A DNA stretch of 64,000 nucleotides, from positions 124,001 through 188,000 of the forward strand of contig NZ_JACHLM010000006.1 in assembly GCF_014207965.1 (NCBI RefSeq), written 5' to 3'. The DNA is from Brevundimonas bullata (lineage in GTDB: Bacteria > Pseudomonadota > Alphaproteobacteria > Caulobacterales > Caulobacteraceae). Positions 43,859 to 52,769 of this stretch are shown one piece after another (the first letter of the stretch is position 1; each line of letters opens with the position of its first letter). A program made the translations under genes and the position numbers. The notes below the pieces were generated by a model that was given only the letters and a program-made list of their open reading frames with translations, was not told the DNA's origin and made no database searches.

Positions 43859-45751
43859 TCAGTCCGACTGAACCTGGCTCTTGGCGCCCCGCGTCTGCTT
43901 GCGCCACAGGCTGGCGTATTCGCCGCTTTGACGCGCCACCAGTTCATGATGAGCCCCGCGCTCGATAATCCGCCCGGCCTTCAACACCAGGATCTGATCG
44001 GCGTCGGCCACGGTCGACAGGCGGTGCGCGACCACCAGGGTCGTCCGGCCCGCGCGCGCCTTGCGCAGCGTCTTCTGGATCGCCGCCTCGGTACGGCTGT
44101 CCAGGGCGCTGGTGGCTTCGTCCAGGATCAGGATGCAAGGGTCCGCCAACAGGGCGCGGGCGATGCCCACGCGCTGACGCTCGCCGCCTGACAGCTTCAA
44201 GCCCCGCTCGCCGACGCGCGTCTCCATGCCCTCGGGCAGGTTGCGGATGAAGTCGGCCAGTTCCGCCGCCTCCGCCGCCGCCCAGATCGCCGCCTCATCC
44301 GCATCAGGCCGGGCGAAGGCGATGTTGGCGCGGATGCTGTCGTTGAACAGGGCCACATCCTGCGGCACCAGCGCCACCGCCGCCCGCAGCGACGCCTGCG
44401 TCAGCGACCGCGCATCATGGCCGTCGATCAGCACCCGACCCTCCTGCGGGTCCAGCAGGCGCAGGGCCAGCTTGACGATCGTGGACTTGCCCGCCCCCGA
44501 TGTTCCCACCAGAGCCGTCGTCGTGCCCGCGGGGGTGACAAAGCTGACGTCGTCCAGGCCCGCCGCGCGCGCGTCGTGGCGGAAGCCGACATGATCGAAC
44601 ACGATCTCGGCCCCGCAGCCGCTGGCCGGACGCGGCAGGTCGATGGCGTCGGGCGCATCGGCCACCTGCGGCGCCTGTCGCGTCACCTTCAGCATTTCCT
44701 CCATATCGATGAAGGACTGGCGGATTTCCCGATAGGCGAAGCCCAGAATGTTCAGCGGCGCGTACAGCGAGATCATGATCAGCACCGCCGCCGTCACGTC
44801 GCCCGGCCCCATTCGGCCTGCTGCGGCCTCGAACCCGGCCATGACGGCCATGATCCCCAGGCCGACGTTCATGATCAGGCCCTGGACCAGGTTCAGCGTG
44901 GCCAACGAGGTGTTGGCCTTCAAGGCGGCGTCCACATAGGTCGACAGCGACCGGTCATAGGCCTCGGCCGCGCGCCCCTCGGCGCCGAACGACTTGACCG
45001 TCTCATAGTTCAGCAGGGCGTCGACCGACAGGCCAGCCGCCTCGCTGTCGGCGGCGTTCATCGCGCGCCGATGCTCCAGACGCCAGTTGGCCATGGCGAA
45101 GGTCGCGGTCGCATAGACGGCGACGACCCCGATCGCCACCGCGCCGAAGCGCCAGTCGTACTTGCCGCCCAGCACCGCCGCCGCCAGCACCAATTCGACC
45201 GCCGTCGGCCCCAGGTTGAACACCAGGATCCGCAGCAGGAAGTCCACGGCCCGCGAGCCCCGATCCATGACACGCGACAGGGCGCCCGACCGCTTGGTCT
45301 GGTGGAAGTCCAGCGATAGGCTCAGGGCATGGGCAAAGGTCTCGGCCGCCGTCTTGCGCTGCGCCGCCGCCCGAACGGGCGCGAACACCACGTCCGACAG
45401 CTGCGGCGTCGCCGCCGACAGGAAGCGCACCACGGCCCAGCCCACGGCGAAGGCCGCAAAGCCCCAGCCGACCGCCGCCGCCGCGCCCTGCCCCGCCGCC
45501 AGGTGATTGACCGCCGCGCCCAGGATAAGGGGCGCCAGCACCCCCAGCCCCTTGCCCGCCAGCGTCAGACCAATGGCGCCGGTGATGCGCAGATGCAGTT
45601 GCGGCGCGCCGGAACGACCGACCACGCGCAGCAGATCGCCCAGGGCCTGCAGGGTCGGCGGCGCCTCCTGCTTCACCTCGGCCTGGCCGGCGGCCATCGC
45701 CTTGACCGTCGAGTCGCCGCGTCGGCCGGATCGTTCACCGCGCATCTTCAT
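43859..45751 (-). CDS. ABC transporter with fused permease and ATPase (Atm1/HMT1 type)
   Basis: A 630-residue half-transporter. About residues 40-330 are six membrane helices with the ABCB-type segment SLSLDFHQTKRSGALSRVMDRGSRAVDFLLR and LNYETVKSFGAEGRAAEAYDRSL, both characteristic of Atm1. The C-terminal ATPase has Walker A LVGTSGAGKST, the signature LSGGERQRVGIARALLADP and Walker B LILDEATSALD. Atm1-type proteins export glutathione persulfide or metal-glutathione complexes and support Fe-S maturation and metal resistance. Works as a homodimer in the inner membrane. Confidence 0.93.
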   Translation of the reverse strand: MKMRGERSGRRGDSTVKAMAAGQAEVKQEAPPTLQALGDLLRVVGRSGAPQLHLRITGAIGLTLAGKGLGVLAPLILGAAVNHLAAGQGAAAAVGWGFAAFAVGWAVVRFLSAATPQLSDVVFAPVRAAAQRKTAAETFAHALSLSLDFHQTKRSGALSRVMDRGSRAVDFLLRILVFNLGPTAVELVLAAAVLGGKYDWRFGAVAIGVVAVYATATFAMANWRLEHRRAMNAADSEAAGLSVDALLNYETVKSFGAEGRAAEAYDRSLSTYVDAALKANTSLATLNLVQGLIMNVGLGIMAVMAGFEAAAGRMGPGDVTAAVLIMISLYAPLNILGFAYREIRQSFIDMEEMLKVTRQAPQVADAPDAIDLPRPASGCGAEIVFDHVGFRHDARAAGLDDVSFVTPAGTTTALVGTSGAGKSTIVKLALRLLDPQEGRVLIDGHDARSLTQASLRAAVALVPQDVALFNDSIRANIAFARPDADEAAIWAAAEAAELADFIRNLPEGMETRVGERGLKLSGGERQRVGIARALLADPCILILDEATSALDSRTEAAIQKTLRKARAGRTTLVVAHRLSTVADADQILVLKAGRIIERGAHHELVARQSGEYASLWRKQTRGAKSQVQSD

Positions 45752-45794
45752 GCTCCAGCATATGGGCCGCGACTGGCCGGAGCGAAACCGACAT

Positions 45795-46811
45795 TCAGTT
45801 CAGGCTCGCGATGGCTTCGAGCAGTTCGTCCACCGCGCCTTCGGTCGTCGCCCAGGAACAGACGAAGCGCACTGACCCATCGTCGAACTGATAGCAGGCC
45901 CAGCCCAGGGCGTTCAGGCGCTGATGCGCCTCGTCCGGCATGCGCACGAAGACGGCGTTGGACTCGACCGGATGGGCCAGCACGAAGGCCGACCGCTCTT
46001 CGATGCCGTCCGCCAGACGCTGCGCCATCAGGTTGGCGTGCGCCGCCCCCGTCTCCCAGGCGTTGGATTCCAGCAGCCCCAGCATCGGCCCCGCCAGGAA
46101 CCGCGCCTTGGAGGCGGTCTGCCCGGCCTGCTTCAGCCGGTTGTCGATGCGCCGCGTCAGGCTCTTGTTGAAGATGACCAGGGCCTCGGCGCAGTTCGCC
46201 CCCGCCTTGGCCCCGCCGAACACCAGGACATCCACGCCCAGACGCGGAATGTCCTTCAGATCGAAGCCAGCCGTCGCCGCATTGGCCAGCCGCGCCCCGT
46301 CCATGTGGACGCCCAGCCCCGCCTGTCTGGCCGGTTCGATCAGGTGGCGCAGTTCCTCCTCGGAATAGACCGCGCCGTATTCTGTCGCCTGGGTGACGCT
46401 CAAGGCCGCCGCCGGCTGCCGATGGCCCACGACCGGCTCGTCGAGCGCCGCGCGCAGGGCCACGGCGTCGATCTTGCCCGAATAGCCCGGCAGGCCGATC
46501 AGGCCGACGCCGTGCCCAAAGAAGCCGGGCGCCCCGGTCTCATCGGTGCAGATGTGGGCCGCATGATGCGTCAGCACCGCCTCATAGGGCTGGGCCAGCA
46601 TGGAGACGGCGATGGCGTTGGCCGCCGTGCCGCTGAAGACGAACCGCACCTCGGCGTCGGCGTCCAGACGCTGACGGATCTGGTCGGCGGCGCGCGCCGT
46701 GATCTCGTCCGCGCCATAGGCCCGCGCGAAACCGCTGTTGGCCGCGATCAAGCCGTTCAGGGCGTCCGGCGCCATGCCGGCGGTGTTGTCCGATCCGAAG
46801 TCGTAGCGCAC
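45795..46811 (-). CDS. ltaE: low-specificity L-threonine aldolase family protein
   Basis: A 338-residue PLP enzyme cleaving L-threonine or L-allo-threonine to glycine and acetaldehyde. It begins DFGSDNTAGMAPDAL, and has GVHMDGARLANAA, the Asp that holds the PLP ring, and VLVFGGAKAGANCAEALV, whose Lys binds PLP. The family also includes other beta-eliminating lyases, so substrate is not certain. The start is a GTG at 46811 with AGGAAG upstream, 3 bp after the mscS stop, so the two genes are co-transcribed. Confidence 0.9.
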   Translation of the reverse strand: MRYDFGSDNTAGMAPDALNGLIAANSGFARAYGADEITARAADQIRQRLDADAEVRFVFSGTAANAIAVSMLAQPYEAVLTHHAAHICTDETGAPGFFGHGVGLIGLPGYSGKIDAVALRAALDEPVVGHRQPAAALSVTQATEYGAVYSEEELRHLIEPARQAGLGVHMDGARLANAATAGFDLKDIPRLGVDVLVFGGAKAGANCAEALVIFNKSLTRRIDNRLKQAGQTASKARFLAGPMLGLLESNAWETGAAHANLMAQRLADGIEERSAFVLAHPVESNAVFVRMPDEAHQRLNALGWACYQFDDGSVRFVCSWATTEGAVDELLEAIASLN

Positions 46812-46814
46812 GCG

Positions 46815-47738
46815 TCATTCTTCCTGTTCTGCCGGCGCCATGACGACGCGGGCGAATTGGGCGTCCTTGGCCGGCACCTCGACCTGGTGCGGGAAGGGTA
46901 TTTCGATTCCGGCGGCGTCCAGGGCCTCCTTGCCCGCCTGCAACAGGTCCGACTGGGTCTGCCACCAGTCGGCGACCTTTACCCAGGCATGCAGGGTGAT
47001 CTGGACCGAACTGTCCAGCAGCCCCGTCACCCCGGTCCAGGGCGCCGGATCGTCCAGGACCGCCGCGTGTCCCTCGGCCACCCCGGCCAGCAGCACGCAG
47101 GCGTCCTTCAGGTTCTCGCCATAGCCGACGGTGAACTTGATCTCGATCCGACGCGTCCGCTGACCCGTCAGGTTGATGATGACGTCGCTCAGGACCTTGG
47201 AGTTGGGGATGACGATCTTGTGGTTGTTGGCGTTCGACAGCTGGGTCGTGAACAGGTCCAGCTTCTGCACCGTGCCCGAGGCCCCGCCGACGTCGATGAC
47301 CTCGCCGACGCGATAAGGCCGGAGCATCAGCAGCATGACCCCCGCCGCCACGTTCGACAGCGTGCCCTGCAGGGCCAGACCGACCGCCAGCGAGGCCGCG
47401 CCCAGAACCGCGATGATCGAGGTCGTCTGCACGCCCAGACGCTGCAGCACGGCGATCAGGCCGATGATGATGACGACCACCCGCACGACCTGGGCGGCGA
47501 AGCTCAGCACCGTCTGATCGTGGCGAAAGGCCCGCAACCGCCCCAGCACCCGCCGCGCTGCGCCCGACGCCCAGCGGGCGATGAACAGGGTGGCGGCGAA
47601 GATCAGCGCCGCGATGGTCAGGTTGATCGCCAGGTCGCCGGCCATATCCGCCAGCTTGGCCAGAATGGCGGCGTCGACCGTCAGCCGCTTCTCACCGGCG
47701 GCGACCGTCTGCGTCAGGGTTTCATGCAGGAAAGACAT
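46815..47738 (-). CDS. small-conductance mechanosensitive channel (MscS family)
   Basis: A 307-residue channel with three N-terminal helices. The pore helix TM3 is VLGAASLAVGLALQGTLSNVAAGVMLLMLRPYRVGEVIDVGG, which matches the MscS core with its Gly/Ala packing. The beta-domain follows (VQKLDLFTTQLSNANNHKIVIPNSKVLSDVIIN), then a mixed alpha/beta C-terminal domain. It opens on membrane stretch to release solutes after osmotic downshock. Length is close to E. coli MscS (286). Confidence 0.94.
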   Translation of the reverse strand: MSFLHETLTQTVAAGEKRLTVDAAILAKLADMAGDLAINLTIAALIFAATLFIARWASGAARRVLGRLRAFRHDQTVLSFAAQVVRVVVIIIGLIAVLQRLGVQTTSIIAVLGAASLAVGLALQGTLSNVAAGVMLLMLRPYRVGEVIDVGGASGTVQKLDLFTTQLSNANNHKIVIPNSKVLSDVIINLTGQRTRRIEIKFTVGYGENLKDACVLLAGVAEGHAAVLDDPAPWTGVTGLLDSSVQITLHAWVKVADWWQTQSDLLQAGKEALDAAGIEIPFPHQVEVPAKDAQFARVVMAPAEQEE

Positions 47739-47861
47739 GACCTTGGGTCTAGCGCCTGCCCCCGCGAATGGAAGCCCTGCGCGTCAGGGTTTCCTCGAAA
47801 GAGCGCGATCCAGCGCCGAAAATCATAGAGCGCCCCTAAGGCTGGCCCTGCTGACCCCGGA

Positions 47862-49673
47862 TCAGGCGGCTACGGCCGGTGGCTGGGTTGCTTCGTCCGG
47901 CTGATGCAGAGCCGCCCGCCCGCCCGGAACCAGAGCCATCAGCTGGGCCAGGCCGCGGAAATCGATCGGCTTGTTCAGGTAGGCGTCTGCGCCTGCGGCC
48001 AGACCCGCCTCATGATCCTCGTTCCGCGCGGACGCTGACAGGACCACGACCGGCGTATCCACGTTCACGCCGCCGCCTTCGCGGATCAGGCGCGTCGCCG
48101 TCAGCCCGTCCATGACCGGCATGTTCACGTCCATGATGATCAGGTCGAAGCGCTGGTGCTTCGCCAGGTCCACCGCCAGCTGACCGTTCTCGGCCGTGCT
48201 GGTGCGATGCCCGGCCGAGCCCATCCAGGCCTCAAGGATCATGCGGTTGACCGGGTGATCCTCGACCACCAGCACGTCCAGGTGATCGCCGCCGTCAATA
48301 TCGGCGTCGACGACCTCGACCGTCTCGGCGCGGCTCCATTCGACCACCTCGCCCTCGATCGACAGGGTAAAGGTCGAGCCTTCGCCGAGTCGCGAGGTCA
48401 CGGTGATGTCGCCGCCCATGATCTGCGCCATGCGCCGGGCGATGGTCAGCCCCAGGCCGGTGCCGCCAAACCGGCGCGTCGAGGAGTTGTCGACCTGGGT
48501 GAAGGGCTGGAACAGCCGATCCAGATCCTCGCGTGAAATGCCCGAACCGCTGTCCGCGACCGAGAAGTCGAATCCGACGCGGCGTTCAGAGATGCGACGA
48601 CCGCGCACGGTGTACCGGATCTCGCCGCGATCAGTGAACTTGACCGCATTGGATAGCAGGTTCTGCACCACCTGGCAGACCCGCAGCGGATCGCCGCGCA
48701 CGACCGCCGGAATCTCGCCCTCGAAGGTTGAGACCAGCTTCAGCCCCTTGGCCTCGGCCTGGGCTTCGAACGGCCCGATGACGCGACGATGCAGATCCTC
48801 CATCTGCACATCGACGACATCGAAGCTCATCTTGCCGGCTTCGATCTTGGTCATGTCCAGGATGTCGTTCAGCAGGCTAAGCAGATTGTCGCCGGAGTTG
48901 CGGATGATCGACAGATACTCGCGCTGCGTTCCTTCTAGCCGTGTGGCGCTCAGCAACTGGGCCGCGCCCAGCACGCCATTCATCGGGGTGCGCAACTCGT
49001 GCGAGATGACGCCCAGGAAGCTCGACTTGGCTTCATTGGCCGCGTCCGCCTTGTCGCGCGCGGTTTCCAGTTCCTCGATCAGATGGGCCTGATGCTCCTG
49101 GAAGGCGCGGATACGTTCCTCGCGCAGCACAGTCATGGTGACCAGCACGAACAGGCTGGCCGCCGTGAACGGCACCACAGCCACGAACGGCCAGAACAGC
49201 GGCCCGCCGATCAGGCTGACCGCGATGAAGGCCGCCGCCAGGCCATAGGGCGACGAAATCAGCAGGGCCTGGCGCGGCGAACTGCGAAGCTGGGCGAAGA
49301 CCAGCACATAGCCCGAAACCATCAGCGCGATCGCCAACTCGTGCCCAAACGGCGATTTGGAAAACCAGGCCAACAACGGGGCCACGGCCCAGACCGCCGT
49401 TGTCGCCGTCGCCACAGCGGGGAACACCATGCCCCAGCCGGCGCCGACCCGCTGGCTGACGCGCTTCTCCACCTCGCCGCGCAAGGCGCCGGCGGCCAGC
49501 GTGGCGACGAACCACAGCAGGCCTGGAAACAGACCGACGGTTGCGATGACGCCGATGGCCCAGCTGACGATGATCAGGTAGCGCAGATAGTGAGTTTGCA
49601 GGATCGCGGTCAGCGCCTGTGCGGCCTCGCCGGGCGCCTGCCCGTCCAGCCCCTTGATCCCGTCTCCCACCAT
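47862..49673 (-). CDS. hybrid sensor histidine kinase/response regulator
   Basis: A 603-residue membrane kinase from the ATG at 49673. About residues 25-190 hold six hydrophobic segments without a large periplasmic loop, similar to MASE-type sensors. A short coiled coil leads to the HisKA domain (SSFLGVISHELRTPMNGVLG, phosphoacceptor His), then the ATPase (LSNAVKFTDRGEI, DSGSGISREDL, FGGTGLGLTIARRM) and a C-terminal receiver domain (VVEDHPVNRMILEAWMG, LIIMDVNMPVMDGL, YLNKPIDF). The phosphorelay would need an Hpt protein, not seen nearby. The signal is unknown. Confidence 0.92.
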   Translation of the reverse strand: MVGDGIKGLDGQAPGEAAQALTAILQTHYLRYLIIVSWAIGVIATVGLFPGLLWFVATLAAGALRGEVEKRVSQRVGAGWGMVFPAVATATTAVWAVAPLLAWFSKSPFGHELAIALMVSGYVLVFAQLRSSPRQALLISSPYGLAAAFIAVSLIGGPLFWPFVAVVPFTAASLFVLVTMTVLREERIRAFQEHQAHLIEELETARDKADAANEAKSSFLGVISHELRTPMNGVLGAAQLLSATRLEGTQREYLSIIRNSGDNLLSLLNDILDMTKIEAGKMSFDVVDVQMEDLHRRVIGPFEAQAEAKGLKLVSTFEGEIPAVVRGDPLRVCQVVQNLLSNAVKFTDRGEIRYTVRGRRISERRVGFDFSVADSGSGISREDLDRLFQPFTQVDNSSTRRFGGTGLGLTIARRMAQIMGGDITVTSRLGEGSTFTLSIEGEVVEWSRAETVEVVDADIDGGDHLDVLVVEDHPVNRMILEAWMGSAGHRTSTAENGQLAVDLAKHQRFDLIIMDVNMPVMDGLTATRLIREGGGVNVDTPVVVLSASARNEDHEAGLAAGADAYLNKPIDFRGLAQLMALVPGGRAALHQPDEATQPPAVAA

Positions 49674-49774
49674 TCGCACGCCCCCGCCATTGCAAATAAG
49701 TCCGGAGCGGACGCTAGGTTGAAGGTTCTAAGACGAGGTGAATAGGGATTTTTACGTACCGAAACAGCACAAAA

Positions 49775-50077
49775 TCAGGCACGGGCTGCTTCCGCGGGCG
49801 TCATGGCGCGAACCGCCAGGGCATGCACCGGACCCGCCAACTCGTCTTTAAGGGCGGCATTGATCGCCCTCTGACGCGCCACACGCCCCTGTCCCTCGAA
49901 AGCAGCGGACACGATGGTCAGCTGGAAATGGCTTTCGCCGCCGTCCTTGGCGTCCATGCCGCCTTCATGGTGGTGCCCGGCGTGTTTCCAGCTGTCGTCT
50001 TCCAGCTCAATCCGCTGCGGAGCGAAGGCCAGGGTCAGTTTTTCGCGGATAACTGTCGCAATCGGGCCGTCTGACAT
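49775..50077 (-). CDS. BolA family protein
   Basis: A 100-residue protein with the class II KH-like BolA fold: IREKLTLAFAPQRIELEDDSWKHAGHH, HFQLTIVSAAFEGQGRVARQRAINAALKDEL and HALAVRAMTPAEA. The His residues near SWKHAGHHH and in VHAL are those that, with a monothiol glutaredoxin, bind a shared Fe-S cluster. It is divergent from a J-domain gene, a pair that with cobS is conserved in alphaproteobacteria. Probably active in iron homeostasis or morphology control. Confidence 0.92.
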   Translation of the reverse strand: MSDGPIATVIREKLTLAFAPQRIELEDDSWKHAGHHHEGGMDAKDGGESHFQLTIVSAAFEGQGRVARQRAINAALKDELAGPVHALAVRAMTPAEAARA

Positions 50078-50122
50078 CGGTCATTCCTTGAAGCTGTCCA
50101 AATCACGCTTACACTGTGAGCG

Positions 50123-50797
50123 ATGTCCGCGTCATTTGAATACAAACCCCGCTTCACCGACATCCGCGTCAAGAAGCCCAAAACCGATGAGGAAAAGGCC
50201 GCTGCGGCCGACGTCCTGCATCGCAAGAACGGCGAGAAGACGTGCGAGTGGCCCGACTGCACGCGCCCGGCGACCGCCAAGGCGCCCAAGTCGCGCGAGC
50301 AGCTGGCCGACTTCTATGACTTCTGTCAGGGGCACGCAGGCCAGTATAACAAGAACTGGAACTTCTACGCGGGCATGAATGAGGCTCAGGTCCGCGCGGC
50401 TCAGGAAAACGAGGCCATGACCGGCGGTCGCCCGACCTGGGAAATGAAGGCCGGCAAAAACACCCGCGAAGCCGCCGCCGCCGCCGCCAAGATGGGCGCG
50501 GCCACCGCGGGGGGGGCCGGATCATGGCGCGACAGCTACGGCCTGTTCGGCCGCCGCACCCAGGAACACGCCGGCCCCGCAGCCCCCGAAGTCCACCGCA
50601 TCGGCAAGATCGAGGCGGGAGCTCTGGCCGACCTCGACCTGAAGCCCGGCGCGGACAAGGCGGCCATCAAGGCCCGCTATCACGAGATGCTGAAACGCTT
50701 CCACCCGGACACCAACGGCGGCGATCGCGGCGCCGAGGCCAAGCTTCAGGCCGTCATCAAGGCTTGGAAAGTCTTGAAGAAGGCCGGACACGCCTGA
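50123..50797 (+). CDS. J-domain (DnaJ-type) protein
   Basis: A 224-residue protein. The J-domain is C-terminal, from about residue 165, with helix II ARYHEMLKRF, the HPD motif in RFHPDTNGG and a short helix III (EAKLQAVIKAWKVLKK). The N-terminal 110 residues contain CEWPDCTRPATAKAPKSREQL...FYDFCQGHAGQYNKNWNFYAGM, with two CxxxxC/CxxH-like groups that may bind zinc. It would stimulate an Hsp70 on a specific client. This architecture is common in alphaproteobacteria next to bolA and cobS. Its last 41 bases overlap the convergent small gene. Confidence 0.9.
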   Translation: MSASFEYKPRFTDIRVKKPKTDEEKAAAADVLHRKNGEKTCEWPDCTRPATAKAPKSREQLADFYDFCQGHAGQYNKNWNFYAGMNEAQVRAAQENEAMTGGRPTWEMKAGKNTREAAAAAAKMGAATAGGAGSWRDSYGLFGRRTQEHAGPAAPEVHRIGKIEAGALADLDLKPGADKAAIKARYHEMLKRFHPDTNGGDRGAEAKLQAVIKAWKVLKKAGHA

Positions 50798-51032
50798 GCG
50801 AGCGCAACAGGCCGCTCGCCCCTGACCTGGGCGCGCCGTCGATGCGGGTCACCACGGTGTCGCCGGCGCCGTCCCAGATTTCCGCAAAGGCGCTGCCCGC
50901 GTTTTCATCCAGCATCATGCGGCGCGTTTCGCTCACCGCTTCCGGCAAGCTGTCGGCGTCCAGCGCCAGCATCATGGGCGTGCCCTCAGGCGCGTCATAA
51001 ACGTAGCAGAAGTACTGCGCGTGCGTATGCAT
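50757..51032 (-). CDS. 91-residue protein of unknown function
   Basis: Starts at the ATG at 51032 with GGGGAAG upstream. The sequence HTHAQYFCYVYDAPEGTPMMLALDADSLPEAVSETRRMMLDENAGSAFAEIWDG reads as a small alpha/beta fold, and the tail is Arg/Ser-rich. The phrase AEIWDGAGDTVVTRI is typical of small proteins that annotate as hypothetical across Caulobacterales. It overlaps the end of the convergent J-domain gene by 41 nt. No function recognised. Confidence 0.6.
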   Translation of the reverse strand: MHTHAQYFCYVYDAPEGTPMMLALDADSLPEAVSETRRMMLDENAGSAFAEIWDGAGDTVVTRIDGAPRSGASGLLRSLRRVRPSSRLSKP

Positions 51033-51163
51033 GGGTTCTTCCCCGACGGAAGTTATGGACAAATTGTTAACACCCCCTTGTGGATTACACGAATCACAGA
51101 ACCGTTGTTTCTGAACGACTGAGCCCCATATCCGAGTCCTTCGATCCTCAAAGGAGTCGCCCT

Positions 51164-51592
51164 ATGGAAGTCTTGTACCGCGCCCACGCCACAGCCTCGG
51201 GAGGCGGTCGTGACGAGGGCCGCTCCGCCACCGACGACGGCAAGATCGACGTCCGCCTGTCCGTCCCGACCGAGATGGGCGGCAAGGGCGGCGACGGGAC
51301 CAATCCCGAACAACTCTTCGCCACCGGCTACGCCGCCTGCTACCTCGGCGCCCTGCGCCTGGTCGCCGGCAAGGCCGGAACCCCGGTCGGCCCCGACACG
51401 AAAGTCACCGCCGGCGTCGGCTTCGGCAAGAACACACGCGGCGAAGGCTTCAACCTCGACGTCTCGCTCAAAGTCACCGACCACGGCCTGGATCAGGCCG
51501 TCATCGAGGAACTTATCCACAAGGCGCATCAGGTCTGCCCCTACTCCAACGCCACGCGCGGCAACATCGATGTGGCCCTGTCGGCGGAATAA
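51164..51592 (+). CDS. ohr: organic hydroperoxide resistance protein, Ohr/OsmC family
   Basis: A 142-residue thiol peroxidase reducing organic hydroperoxides. The two active cysteines are in YAACYLGAL and HQVCPYSNAT, and the start MEVLYRAHATASGGGRDEG and GGKGGDGTNPEQLFATGY are typical of Ohr. The ATG at 51164 with AAGGAG seven bases upstream is the start; an earlier in-frame ATG at 51080 has no such signal. No ohrR-type regulator is adjacent. Confidence 0.94.
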   Translation: MEVLYRAHATASGGGRDEGRSATDDGKIDVRLSVPTEMGGKGGDGTNPEQLFATGYAACYLGALRLVAGKAGTPVGPDTKVTAGVGFGKNTRGEGFNLDVSLKVTDHGLDQAVIEELIHKAHQVCPYSNATRGNIDVALSAE

Positions 51593-51606
51593 CCGCTCAG
51601 TTTCCT

Positions 51607-51632
51607 CGCGCGCGTGTTGAGCCGCGCGCGCG
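51607..51632 (+). terminator. GC hairpin after ohr
   Basis: Alternating CGCGCGCG arms (51607-51614 and 51623-51632) around an 8-base loop, 15 bp after the ohr stop. There is no U-tract, so it may only slow polymerase; it also lies close to the cobS start. Confidence 0.35.
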
Positions 51633-51642
51633 GGGGCACTAG

Positions 51643-52656
51643 ATGGGTGCCATGACCTCTCCCCTCGACGCCTCGCCCGATCCCCTGGTCACGCTGGAAC
51701 CGCACCGCAAGGTGACGGTGAGGGAGGCGTTCGGCGTCGATTCCGACATGGTCGTGCCCGCCTTCGACACACGCGACAGCCACGTCCCCGAGATCGACGA
51801 CAGCTATCGCTTCGATCCGCAGACGACCCTGGCCATCTGCGCCGGCTTCGCCTTCGACCGTCGCGTCATGGTTCAGGGCTATCACGGCACCGGCAAGTCG
51901 ACCCACATCGAGCAGGTCGCCGCCCGCCTGAACTGGCCGCTGGTCCGCGTGAACCTGGACAGCCACATCAGCCGCATCGACCTGGTCGGCAAGGACGCCA
52001 TCGTCCTGAAGGACGGCAAGCAGATCACCGAGTTCCGCGAGGGCATCCTGCCCTGGTCGCTGCAACGCCCGGTCGCCCTGGTCTTCGACGAATACGACGC
52101 CGGCCGTCCCGACGTCATGTTCGTGATCCAGCGCGTGCTGGAGGCGCAAGGCCGCCTGACCCTGCTGGACCAGAACCGCGTCATTCGCCCGAACCGCTGG
52201 TTCCGCCTGTTCTCGACCACCAACACCATCGGTCTGGGCGACACCTCGGGCCTCTATCACGGCACCCAGCAGATCAACCAGGGTCAGATGGACCGCTGGA
52301 ACATTGTCACGACGCTGAACTACCTCGATCACGACGTCGAAGCCGAGATCGTCGCCGCCAAGATTCCCGAGTGGAACAATGCCGAGGGCAAGCGCCGCAT
52401 CGCCGCCATGGTCCGCGTCGCCGACATGACCCGCAACGCCTTCATGAACGGCGACATCTCCACCGTCATGTCGCCCCGCACGGTCATCACCTGGGCCCAG
52501 AACGCCATCATCTTCGGCGGCGACCTGGCCCTCAGCTTCCGCCTGACCTTCCTGAACAAGTGCGACGAACTGGAACGCCCCACCATCGCCGAGTTCTACC
52601 AGCGCGCCTTCGGCGAGGACCTGCCGGAAGCCGCCACGCGCGTGAAGATCGGCTGA
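51643..52656 (+). CDS. cobS: cobaltochelatase subunit CobS
   Basis: A 337-residue AAA+ ATPase of the aerobic cobaltochelatase. It begins with [26 protein letters not shown], then Walker [10 protein letters not shown], Walker [11 protein letters not shown] and [33 protein letters not shown] with the sensor motifs. With CobT and CobN it inserts cobalt into hydrogenobyrinate a,c-diamide. An ATG at 51652 is an equal choice for start. cobT, usually the next gene, is not found in the remaining 11 kb. Confidence 0.95.
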   Translation: MGAMTSPLDASPDPLVTLEPHRKVTVREAFGVDSDMVVPAFDTRDSHVPEIDDSYRFDPQTTLAICAGFAFDRRVMVQGYHGTGKSTHIEQVAARLNWPLVRVNLDSHISRIDLVGKDAIVLKDGKQITEFREGILPWSLQRPVALVFDEYDAGRPDVMFVIQRVLEAQGRLTLLDQNRVIRPNRWFRLFSTTNTIGLGDTSGLYHGTQQINQGQMDRWNIVTTLNYLDHDVEAEIVAAKIPEWNNAEGKRRIAAMVRVADMTRNAFMNGDISTVMSPRTVITWAQNAIIFGGDLALSFRLTFLNKCDELERPTIAEFYQRAFGEDLPEAATRVKIG

Positions 52657-52697
52657 CCAAGCCATTGATCCGGCGGCGGAACGCCGCAGCCGTCTAA

Positions 52698-52726
52698 CCG
52701 TCACATTAGCTTGACGGCGCTGTCGC
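52698..52726 (+). promoter_or_regulatory. possible degenerate Pho box before phoX
   Basis: CCGTCAC (52698-52704) and CTGTCGC (52720-52726) each match CTGTCAC at 6 of 7 positions and are two 11-bp periods apart; the middle unit fits poorly. It lies about 45 bp before the phoX start. A PhoB site is expected there, but the match is weak. Confidence 0.3.
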
Positions 52727-52769
52727 CTGTGAACGCTCTAAGCGGCTCCGAACCTAACGGAGCCGTTCA

